The notes under the pieces are model-generated. The model was not told the DNA's origin, made no database searches, and worked only from the letters and a program-made list of their open reading frames with translations. A stretch of 64,000 nucleotides of DNA from Geodermatophilus aquaeductus (GTDB lineage: Bacteria > Actinomycetota > Actinomycetes > Mycobacteriales > Geodermatophilaceae): positions 1 to 64,000 of the forward strand of contig NZ_FXTJ01000010.1 in the NCBI RefSeq assembly GCF_900182545.1. Direction: 5' to 3'. The stretch's first letter is position 1. Each line of letters starts with the position of its first letter. The translations under genes and the position numbers were made by a program. Positions 15,525 through 22,544 of the stretch are shown here, piece by piece.

Positions 15525-17290
15525 GCGTCTCCCTCCGAGGGCAGCAGGCGGGCCGGGACGTCGACCACGCGGGAGCGCAGCCACTCGCCCACGGCCTTGG
15601 CCTGGGGATCGAACCGGGTGCCCGCGGCGACGCCCTCGCCGAGCAGCCCGGGCAGCTGGAACAGCAGCGCCCGCAGGCCGGGCAGCAGCTCGCGGGTGAC
15701 CGGCAGCGCGGTGGCCTCGGGGAGCAGCGCGCGCAGCCGGTCGGGGGTGAGGAAGGCGGCCAGCCAGGCCCAGCCGTCGTCGGTGCGGGCGTAGACGCCG
15801 AGGGTGGCCGCGCCGCCCTTGTCGCCGCTGCGCGCGCCGGCGACCCGGCCCAGGGGCACCCGCCGGGTCGGGCCGTCGTCGTCCCACGCCGGCGTGCCCC
15901 CGACCCCGGCGTCGTCCCCGACCGGCGCCGGGGGAGGAGGGGAGGGCAGCGTCTCGGTGCTGCCGTCGGGGAGGCCCACCACCTGCGGCACGTCCGCCGC
16001 GGGCACCCAGGCGGCGGAGTAGACGCCGTAGGCCGAGGGGCTCGGTGGCGCCGACGTCGCGTGGAACCCCGGGATGCTGGCCAGGCCGAGCTCGATGACC
16101 GGCACGGTGAACGCCTTGCCGACCCGGCGGCGGTCGGGGTCCTTGACCGTCACGTGCAGCAGGGCGGCGGCCTCCTCCTGCACGTCGGCGTCGGGGCGGT
16201 CGGTGCGGGCGAGGGTGACGGTGACCTCCTCGACGCCGGCCAGCGCGGGGGCGAGCTGGCGGCGCAGGAGGTCGGCCTTGCGCTCGACGTCGAGCCCGGT
16301 GAGCGGCAGCGTCATCGTGTTGCGGAAGCCGCCGAGCCGGTTGACCGCGACCTTGAGCTCCGCGCCGGGCGGGAGGCCGCGGGCGCCGGAGACCTCCACC
16401 CGGTCCGGGCCGGCCGCGCGCAGCCGCAGGGTGTCGAAGCGGGTCACGACGTCCGGCCCGCCGTAGCGGCTGCCGGTGAGCTCGTAGAGCAGCTGCTCGG
16501 TGACCGTCTCGACCGTCACCGCGCCGCCGGTGCCCGGGTGCTTGGTGATCACCGCGGTGCCGTCGGCGGCGATCTCGGCGAGCGGGAAACCCGCGCGGTC
16601 CAGGGCGGCGGGGTCGGCGTCGAGCAGCTCGGCGAAGAAGCTGAAGTTGCCGCCGGTGGCCTGCGCGCCGCACTCCAGCACGTGCCCGGCGACGGTGGCG
16701 CCGGCCAGCGCGTCGAGGTCGGCGGGGCCCCAGCCGTGGTGCCAGGCGGCGGGCCCGACGACGAGGCTCGCGTCGGTGACCCGACCGGTGACGACGACGT
16801 CGGCCCCGGCCTCCAGCGCGCGCACGATGCCGCGGCAGCCGAGGTAGGCGTTGGCGGTCAGCGCGTCGTCGACGTCGCGGTCGCCGGGCGGGCGGTCGCC
16901 GCCGCGGAGCCGGCCGCGCAGCTCGCCGAGGCGGGGGAGCAGGTCGTCGCCGCTCACCGTGGCCACCCGCACCGGGACGCCGAGCCGCTGCCCGAGCTCG
17001 GTGACGGCGTCAGCGAGGCCCTGCGGGTTGAGCCCGCCGGCGTTGCTGACGATCCGGACGCCGCGCTGCAGCGCCGTGCCGAGGCATTCCTCGAGCTGGG
17101 ACAGGAAGCTGCGCGCCCATCCGGCGGAGGGGTCCTCCTGCCGCTGCCGGCCGAGGATGAGCATGGTCAGCTCGGCGAGGTAGTCGCCGGTGAGGACGTC
17201 GACCTCCCCGCCGGCCAGCATCTCCCGCATCGCAGCGTGCCGGTCGCCGTAGAAGCCTGAGACGTTGGCGATCCGCAGCGGCGCGGTCAC
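15521..17290 (-). CDS. AtuA/DUF1446 acyclic terpene utilisation-like protein
   Basis: A 589-residue member of the DUF1446 family, first met as AtuA in the citronellol/geraniol pathway of Pseudomonas. The N-terminal domain (to about 460) opens with RIANVSGFYGDRHAAM and holds SNAGGLNPQGLAD, TGRVTDASLVVGPAAWHHGW and GAQATGGNF, which are conserved in the family. A separate alpha/beta C-terminal domain (about 480-589) contains ARSGDKGGAATLGV. The reaction is unknown. It is locked between the carboxyltransferase and TIGR03084 genes by 4-bp GTGA/ATGA overlaps, so it should act on the same acyl-CoA pathway. Confidence 0.88.
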   Translation of the reverse strand: MTAPLRIANVSGFYGDRHAAMREMLAGGEVDVLTGDYLAELTMLILGRQRQEDPSAGWARSFLSQLEECLGTALQRGVRIVSNAGGLNPQGLADAVTELGQRLGVPVRVATVSGDDLLPRLGELRGRLRGGDRPPGDRDVDDALTANAYLGCRGIVRALEAGADVVVTGRVTDASLVVGPAAWHHGWGPADLDALAGATVAGHVLECGAQATGGNFSFFAELLDADPAALDRAGFPLAEIAADGTAVITKHPGTGGAVTVETVTEQLLYELTGSRYGGPDVVTRFDTLRLRAAGPDRVEVSGARGLPPGAELKVAVNRLGGFRNTMTLPLTGLDVERKADLLRRQLAPALAGVEEVTVTLARTDRPDADVQEEAAALLHVTVKDPDRRRVGKAFTVPVIELGLASIPGFHATSAPPSPSAYGVYSAAWVPAADVPQVVGLPDGSTETLPSPPPPAPVGDDAGVGGTPAWDDDGPTRRVPLGRVAGARSGDKGGAATLGVYARTDDGWAWLAAFLTPDRLRALLPEATALPVTRELLPGLRALLFQLPGLLGEGVAAGTRFDPQAKAVGEWLRSRVVDVPARLLPSEGDA

Positions 17291-18090
17291 CGCCGCGACC
17301 CCAGCGGCTGCCGGCCTCCGCCCGGGGGACCGGCGAAGGCCTGCGCGATGCCGGCCCACTCCTCGGCGGCCGGACCGGTGACCTCGAGGTCCAGGTCGTC
17401 GCGGTGGCGGCGCTGGGTGACCAGCAGGCAGAAGTCCAGCGCCGGGCCGCGGACGACGTCGCCGGCGTCCTCCGGCCCCCACGTCCAGCGCTCGCCGCCG
17501 GGGCCGGTGAGCTCGACGCGCAGCGGGCGCTCCGGCACGGGCAGGCCGCGGACTGCGTAGGAGAAGGGCCGGGCGCGGACGCCGATCTCGGCGACCGAGC
17601 GCAGCCGGGCGGTGGCCGGCCGGTCCTGCCCGAGCGCGTCGACGACGTCTTGCCCGTGCGCCCAGGTCTCCATCAGCCGGGCGGTGACGAACGACGCCGG
17701 GCTCATCGGCGGCCCGAACCACGGCACCCGCGTGCCGGGGGTGAGCCCGCGCAGGGCGGTGGCGAGGGCCTCGCGGCCGGCGCGCCAGTCGGCGAGGACC
17801 TCGGCCGGCGGCGTGCTGCGGCCCTCGCGGGTCAGCCGCTCCACGTAGTCGCCGGCGTCGCTGCCGAGGCCCTGCACGCGCGCGGCGAACCCGGCGGGGT
17901 CGGTGACGGCGAGCAGCGCGTCGCGGTCGAAGAAGCGCAGGTGGTTGATCGTGTCGCGGACGTCCCAGCCGGCCGCCGGCGAGGGGGTGCGCCAGCCGTC
18001 GTCGTCGAGGGGCGCGACGCGGGCGTCGAGCTCGGCGGACTCGGCCGCGAGGTCGTCGACGAGGGCGTCGAGCAGGACCGGCGCGCTCAC
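17287..18090 (-). CDS. TIGR03084-type DinB/maleylpyruvate-isomerase-fold protein
   Basis: A 267-residue protein. Residues 1-170 form a four-helix DinB-like bundle with candidate metal ligands in DVRDTINHLRFFD and METWAHGQD, and the rest is an alpha/beta SCP2-like tail. This matches the TIGR03084 group of actinobacterial metal-binding proteins. The reaction is unknown, but thiol-dependent isomerisation is known for relatives. Its 4-bp overlaps with both AtuA-like and acyl-CoA dehydrogenase genes argue that it is an integral step or helper of this pathway. Confidence 0.75.
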   Translation of the reverse strand: MSAPVLLDALVDDLAAESAELDARVAPLDDDGWRTPSPAAGWDVRDTINHLRFFDRDALLAVTDPAGFAARVQGLGSDAGDYVERLTREGRSTPPAEVLADWRAGREALATALRGLTPGTRVPWFGPPMSPASFVTARLMETWAHGQDVVDALGQDRPATARLRSVAEIGVRARPFSYAVRGLPVPERPLRVELTGPGGERWTWGPEDAGDVVRGPALDFCLLVTQRRHRDDLDLEVTGPAAEEWAGIAQAFAGPPGGGRQPLGSRR

Positions 18091-19232
18091 GCCTCGAACC
18101 CGTCCATCCGGGCGAGCACCTGGAGCATCACCTCGTCGGCCCCGCCGCCGATGGAGGCCAGCCGACTGTCGCGGAAGAAGCGGGAGGTCCAGGTCTCCTC
18201 CATGTAGCCCATGCCGCCGTGGAACTGCAGGCAGGTGTCGGCCACCTCGCGCAGCAGCCGGCCGGCGGTCAGCTTGGCCACCGTGGCCGCTCGGGTGGTG
18301 TCCTCGCCGTCGACGTAGGACTCGGCGCAGGCGTAGTTGTGCGACTGCAGCAGGTCCACCTGGGCCGACAGCTCGGCCAGCCGGAACGCGACGTACTGGT
18401 TGGCCGCCAGGGGCCGGCCGAACGCCTGCCGCTGCCTGAGGTACTCGCGGGTCCGGTCCAGCGCGTGCCGGCAGCTGCCCACGGCGCCGTAGGCGGCGAA
18501 CATCCGCTCCACGACGAACTGCGACATCTGCTGCTGGAACCCGCGGCCGACGGTGCCGATGGTGTTCGACACCGGCACCCGCACGTCCTCGAAGAACAGC
18601 TCGGCGGTGTCGGAGGAGCGGTTGCCGAGCTTGTCGAGCTTCCGGGACACAGCGAACCCGGGGGTGTCGGTGGGCACGACGATCTGGCTCATCCCGCGGT
18701 GGCCGCCCTCGTCGGACGTGCGCGCGAGCAGGCACAGCCAGTCGGCCTGCGTGCCGTTGGTGATGTAGAGCTTGCTCCCGTTGATGACCCAGTCGTCGCC
18801 GTCGCGCACCGCACGCGTGCGCAGCCCCGCGACGTCGGAGCCGGCGCCCGGCTCGGTCACCGCGATCGAGCAGACGGCGGTGCCGCGGATGGCCGGCTCG
18901 AGGAAGCGGCGCTTGAGCTCGTCACTGCCGAAGTCGTGCAGCGACGGCGTCGCCATCATCGTCTGGACGCCGATCGCCATCGGGATGCCGGCGCAGCCCG
19001 AGCGGTGCAGCTCCTCGCAGAGCACGACGCTGAACAGGTGGTCGGCGCCCTGGCCGCCGTACGCGGGGTCGTACTCCAGGCCCAGCAGCCCGAGCTCGCC
19101 GAGCTTCGGGAACAGCTCGTGCGCGGGGAAGGAGCCGGCCCGTTCCCACTCGTCCACGTGCGGCGCGATCTCCCGCTCGACGACGTCGCGCACCATCTTC
19201 CGGAACGCGTGGTGCTCGGCGGTGAAGCGCAT
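18087..19232 (-). CDS. Acyl-CoA dehydrogenase (AtuD/LiuA-like), first gene of operon
   Basis: A 381-residue ACAD with VTEPGAGSDVAGLRT, KLYITNG, RQRQAFGRPL and the C-terminal catalytic segment SIGGGADEVMLQ (Glu). It should oxidise the saturated or citronellyl-type acyl-CoA before carboxylation. It resembles the acyl-CoA dehydrogenase at 5967-7127 closely, which suggests duplication within the locus. ATG 19232 has CAGGAG 6 nt upstream. It heads the operon, with the TGAC-N6-GTCA palindrome 44-57 nt upstream. A possible promoter on the minus strand is TTGTGC-N17-TAGACC. Confidence 0.9.
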   Translation of the reverse strand: MRFTAEHHAFRKMVRDVVEREIAPHVDEWERAGSFPAHELFPKLGELGLLGLEYDPAYGGQGADHLFSVVLCEELHRSGCAGIPMAIGVQTMMATPSLHDFGSDELKRRFLEPAIRGTAVCSIAVTEPGAGSDVAGLRTRAVRDGDDWVINGSKLYITNGTQADWLCLLARTSDEGGHRGMSQIVVPTDTPGFAVSRKLDKLGNRSSDTAELFFEDVRVPVSNTIGTVGRGFQQQMSQFVVERMFAAYGAVGSCRHALDRTREYLRQRQAFGRPLAANQYVAFRLAELSAQVDLLQSHNYACAESYVDGEDTTRAATVAKLTAGRLLREVADTCLQFHGGMGYMEETWTSRFFRDSRLASIGGGADEVMLQVLARMDGFEA

Positions 19233-19275
19233 GCGGACTCCTGGCGGGGACGCGCGGCGGGCCCGCGGCCGGACT

Positions 19276-19289
19276 TGACAGTGGTGTCA
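19276..19289. promoter_or_regulatory. Putative TetR operator TGACA-GTGG-TGTCA
   Basis: A perfect 5-4-5 inverted repeat, 44 nt upstream of the first operon gene (19232). It shares TGAC-N6-GTCA with the palindrome next to the TetR gene at 8727-8740. It sits just downstream of the candidate minus-strand -10 element, where a bound repressor would block RNA polymerase. Confidence 0.5.
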
Positions 19290-19362
19290 GGTCTAGCAGT
19301 CCGGTGTGACCTGCACAACGATCCGGACCCGGTGGACTCCCGGTGCCGCTACACGGAGGCCT

Positions 19363-19398
19363 GCCGGACTTCTGTTTCCGGTTGCGCAGAAGTCCGGC
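19363..19398. other. Perfect 12-bp-arm hairpin upstream of exported isomerase gene
   Basis: GCCGGACTTCTG and its exact complement CAGAAGTCCGGC are separated by a 12-nt loop, 88 nt before the GTG start at 19486. There is no U-tract. It could be an operator, an mRNA leader hairpin or a boundary between the divergent transcripts. Confidence 0.55.
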
Positions 19399-19485
19399 TA
19401 CGTTGTGGCGCACGGCACAGTTCCGCTACCGGGTCCCGGTCGCGGGCGGTGCCGTGCACCGGTCCACCACCCGAGGGGGAAGTCC

Positions 19486-20454
19486 GTGAGAGAAGCGAGA
19501 AGCCCGCGCTCCGTCCTGCGCGCCGTGCTCGTCGCCGCCGTGTCGGCGGTGCTGTTCGTGGGGCTCGTCGGCACGGCGAGCGCCGCGCCACCGAGCAGTG
19601 CCCAGGGAGGCTCCGACTGCGTCGGCCGCACCATCCCGACGAGCAAGATCTCGATCCAGCTGTACACCTTCGCCGAGGTCATCGGCGGCGGCGTCGGAGA
19701 GCAGGAGCGCCACGAGGAGGTCCTGCGCCGTCTCGCGGAGATGGGCTACCGCAACGTCGAGCCGTTCACGCTGAGCGGCTGGAGCGCTGAGGAGTACCGC
19801 GCCCTCCTGGACGAGTACGGCCTCAAGGCGTCCGCCCGCCACGTCGACGTCGGCTCGCAGTACAGCCCCGCGGACATCGAGCAGATCCTCGAGGAGAACC
19901 GGATCCTCGGCATCAAGTACTTCGGCTCCGGCAGCACCGCGGGTGCTCCGTGGGTCGGGGAGCTGACGACCGAGGCCGACTGGATCGCGTACGCGCAGTA
20001 CCTGGACGCCGTCGGCGAGCAGGCACGCAAGGCCGGTCAGACGCTGATGGTCCACAACCACGACTTCGAGTTCACGACCGTCTTCGGCGAGCGCACCGCC
20101 TTCGACATCCTGATGCAGTACACCCAGGCGAAGAACGTCGTCTTCCAGCTCGACCTGTACTGGGCGACTCGCGCGGACCTGGAGGGGTCGCCCAACGCCG
20201 ACCCGATCGAGCTCATCGAGCAGTACCGCAACCGGATCCAGCTGTTCCACGTCAAGGACCTCAACACGGAGCTCGGCAACCGGATCGAGATCGTCGGCCG
20301 TGGAGACATCGACTTCCGGAGCATCTTCGCGGCGGCCGGTGGCGGCATCCGGTACTACGTCGTCGAGCACGACCCGCGCTTCGGCGACCCGACCTTCGAC
20401 CCGTTCGAGGCGGCGGAGGTGGGCCTCGCCTACCTGACCTGCAAGCGCGACTGA
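19486..20454 (+). CDS. Exported sugar phosphate isomerase/epimerase-like TIM-barrel protein
   Basis: A 322-residue protein with an N-terminal signal peptide (about 1-33: basic start, VLRAVLVAAVSAVLFVGLVG, cleavage near TASA-APP), then a xylose-isomerase-like TIM barrel. Likely metal ligands lie in VHNHDFEF, FQLDLYW, FHVKDL and VVEHD. The family includes inosose dehydratase, hydroxypyruvate isomerase and ketose epimerases. Export is unusual for a sugar phosphate enzyme and suggests an unphosphorylated sugar substrate outside the cell. GTG 19486 has GAGGGGGA upstream. The true substrate is unknown. Confidence 0.8.
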   Translation: MREARSPRSVLRAVLVAAVSAVLFVGLVGTASAAPPSSAQGGSDCVGRTIPTSKISIQLYTFAEVIGGGVGEQERHEEVLRRLAEMGYRNVEPFTLSGWSAEEYRALLDEYGLKASARHVDVGSQYSPADIEQILEENRILGIKYFGSGSTAGAPWVGELTTEADWIAYAQYLDAVGEQARKAGQTLMVHNHDFEFTTVFGERTAFDILMQYTQAKNVVFQLDLYWATRADLEGSPNADPIELIEQYRNRIQLFHVKDLNTELGNRIEIVGRGDIDFRSIFAAAGGGIRYYVVEHDPRFGDPTFDPFEAAEVGLAYLTCKRD

Positions 20455-20572
20455 ACCACGGCGCCACGCGCTCCTCGGGGGGCGGTCCCGGACACCCGGG
20501 GCCGCCCCCTCGCGCGCGGTGCGGGTCCCCGTCCGACCTGCCCGTCCCCGGAGGGGATGCCACGATGCGGCC

Positions 20573-21424
20573 ATGACGGGGACGGGCGGCACGGCGTTCG
20601 TCCTGGGCGGCGGGGGAGTGCTCGGCGCGGCCGAGGTCGGGATGCTCCAGGCGCTGGCCGAGGCCGGGATACGCCCCGACCTCGTCGTCGGCACGTCGGT
20701 CGGTGCGATCAACGGTGCGCTCGTCGCCGCCGACCCGACGCCGGGCGCGGTGGACCGGCTGCGCGGCGTGTGGGAGGAGCTGGCCTCGCGGCGGGTGTTC
20801 GCCGGCTCCGTGATCGGCCGGGTCGGCACGCTGGTGCGCACCCGCACCCACCTGCACCCGCGCGAGCCGCTGCGGGAGCTGCTCGAGGACGCGCTGCCGG
20901 TGGGCACCTTCGCCGAGCTGGCCGTGCCGTTCCAGTGCGTGGCGGCCAGCATCGAGCGCGCCGCCGAGCACTGGTTCGCCGACGGCCCGCTGCTCGACGC
21001 GGTGCTCGCCTCCTGCGCCGTCCCCGGGCTGCTGCCCGCGGTGGAGGTCGACGGCGAGCACTACCTGGACGGAGGTCTCGTGCACAGCATCCCGGTGGGC
21101 CGCGCGGTCGCGCTCGGCGCCGACACCGTCTACGTGCTGCACGTCGGGCGGATCGACCGCCCGCTGCGGCCGCCGACCCGGCCGTGGGAGGTGGCCACGG
21201 TCGCCTTCGAGATCGCCCGCCGGCACCGGTTCGCCGCCGACCTGGCCACGCTGCCCGAGGGGGTCACGGTGCACGTGCTGCCCGCGGGGGACCCGGCTCC
21301 GCCCGGCGCGGCCAACCTGCGCTACCGCGACTTCTCCGGGGTGTCCGCGCGCATCGACCGCGCGCACGTCGCGGCCCGCGACCACCTGGCGCGCATCGGC
21401 GTCTCCCGGGACGGGGGTGCCTGA
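20573..21424 (+). CDS. Patatin-like phospholipase
   Basis: A 283-residue patatin domain. The oxyanion loop is GGGGVLGAAEVGM, the nucleophile elbow GTSVG holds the Ser, and the catalytic Asp is in LDGGLVHSI. It is a serine lipid acyl hydrolase of the RssA/YchK type. There is no signal peptide. ATG 20573 is chosen because the family glycine loop begins close after it; GGAGGGG lies about 16 nt upstream, further than usual. The next gene, a PlsC-like acyltransferase, overlaps its stop by 8 nt, so the pair probably remodel lipids together. Confidence 0.9.
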   Translation: MTGTGGTAFVLGGGGVLGAAEVGMLQALAEAGIRPDLVVGTSVGAINGALVAADPTPGAVDRLRGVWEELASRRVFAGSVIGRVGTLVRTRTHLHPREPLRELLEDALPVGTFAELAVPFQCVAASIERAAEHWFADGPLLDAVLASCAVPGLLPAVEVDGEHYLDGGLVHSIPVGRAVALGADTVYVLHVGRIDRPLRPPTRPWEVATVAFEIARRHRFAADLATLPEGVTVHVLPAGDPAPPGAANLRYRDFSGVSARIDRAHVAARDHLARIGVSRDGGA

Positions 21425-22457
21425 GGTGCTGCCGTCCCGCCGCGTCCGCCGGGTCACCGGCCCGCTCCTCATCGGCGCGCTGGTCGTCGCCGTCGCGCTG
21501 CTCCCCGTCCTCGTCGTCGTCTCGCTGGTCGCCTCGCTCTTCCTGCCCGGGCGCCTGCGCGCGCTGCGGCTGCTGGCCTTCGGCCTCGTCTACCTGGCGC
21601 TGGAGGTGGCCGGGCTCGCCGCGGCGGCGGTGCTGTGGGTGGCCAGCGGCTTCGGCCGCCGGCTGCGGTCCCCGGCGTTCCGGTCGGCGCACTACACGGT
21701 GCTGCGCCTGCTGCTCGACGTCGTCATGCGCGCGGCGCAGCGGCTGTTCGCCCTGCGGCTGGTCACCGACGGGGAGTCCTGGTCACCCCTCGACGACGGC
21801 GTCCCCGGCTCGACCAACGCCATGGTGGTGCTGTCCCGGCACGCTGGGCCCGGCGACTCGTTCCTGCTCGTGAACACGCTGATGAACCGCGACCACCTGC
21901 GCCAGCCGCGGATCGTGCTCAAGGACCTGCTGCAGATGGACCCGCTGATCGACGTCTACCTCAACCGGCTGCCCAACACCTTCGTCGCCTCCGGTCCGGG
22001 CAGCGGCCAGCGCTCCGAGGAGGCCATCGCCGACCTGGCGCGCGACCTCGGCGAGGAGGACGCGCTGCTGATCTTCCCGGAGGGCGCCAACTCCACCCCG
22101 CAGCGCCGGGTCCGCGCCATCCAGCGGCTGCGCGAGCGGGGCCTGACGGCGGCGGTGCGCCGCGCCGAGGCGATGCGGCACCTGCTGCCGCCGCGGCCGG
22201 GCGGGGTCGTCGCGGCGCTGCGCGCGGCACCGCACGCCGACGTCGTCCTGGTCGCGCACACCGGGCTGGAGCACCTGAGCACCGTCCGCGACGTCTGGCG
22301 GGGCCTGCCCACCGACAAGACCCTGCACCTGCGCTGGTGGTTCGTCCCGGCCGCGGAGGTGCCGCGCGAGGAGGCCGAGCTGACCGACTGGCTCTACCGC
22401 TGGTGGGAGACGATCGACGACTGGATCACCACGACGTCGGCGCGCGAGGCGGCCTGA
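21417..22457 (+). CDS. PlsC-like 1-acyl-glycerol-phosphate acyltransferase, membrane-bound
   Basis: A 346-residue protein with two N-terminal transmembrane helices (about 16-40 and 50-75), then an acyltransferase domain. The H-x4-D motif is HAGPGD (within SRHAGPGDSF), and the FPEGANST segment matches the family EGTR-like block. It should move acyl chains to a glycerophosphate or other lipid at the membrane. GTG 21417 precedes and overlaps the patatin stop by 8 nt; GTG 21426 is an alternative. Confidence 0.85.
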   Translation: MPEVLPSRRVRRVTGPLLIGALVVAVALLPVLVVVSLVASLFLPGRLRALRLLAFGLVYLALEVAGLAAAAVLWVASGFGRRLRSPAFRSAHYTVLRLLLDVVMRAAQRLFALRLVTDGESWSPLDDGVPGSTNAMVVLSRHAGPGDSFLLVNTLMNRDHLRQPRIVLKDLLQMDPLIDVYLNRLPNTFVASGPGSGQRSEEAIADLARDLGEEDALLIFPEGANSTPQRRVRAIQRLRERGLTAAVRRAEAMRHLLPPRPGGVVAALRAAPHADVVLVAHTGLEHLSTVRDVWRGLPTDKTLHLRWWFVPAAEVPREEAELTDWLYRWWETIDDWITTTSAREAA

Positions 22458-22544
22458 GACGTCGGCGGGCTGAGGCCGCTTCGTCCGGGAGCTCGACGCC
22501 CGCGGTCCGGACCGTCCTCCACCATCGCTCCCCCCTGCTCCGGT

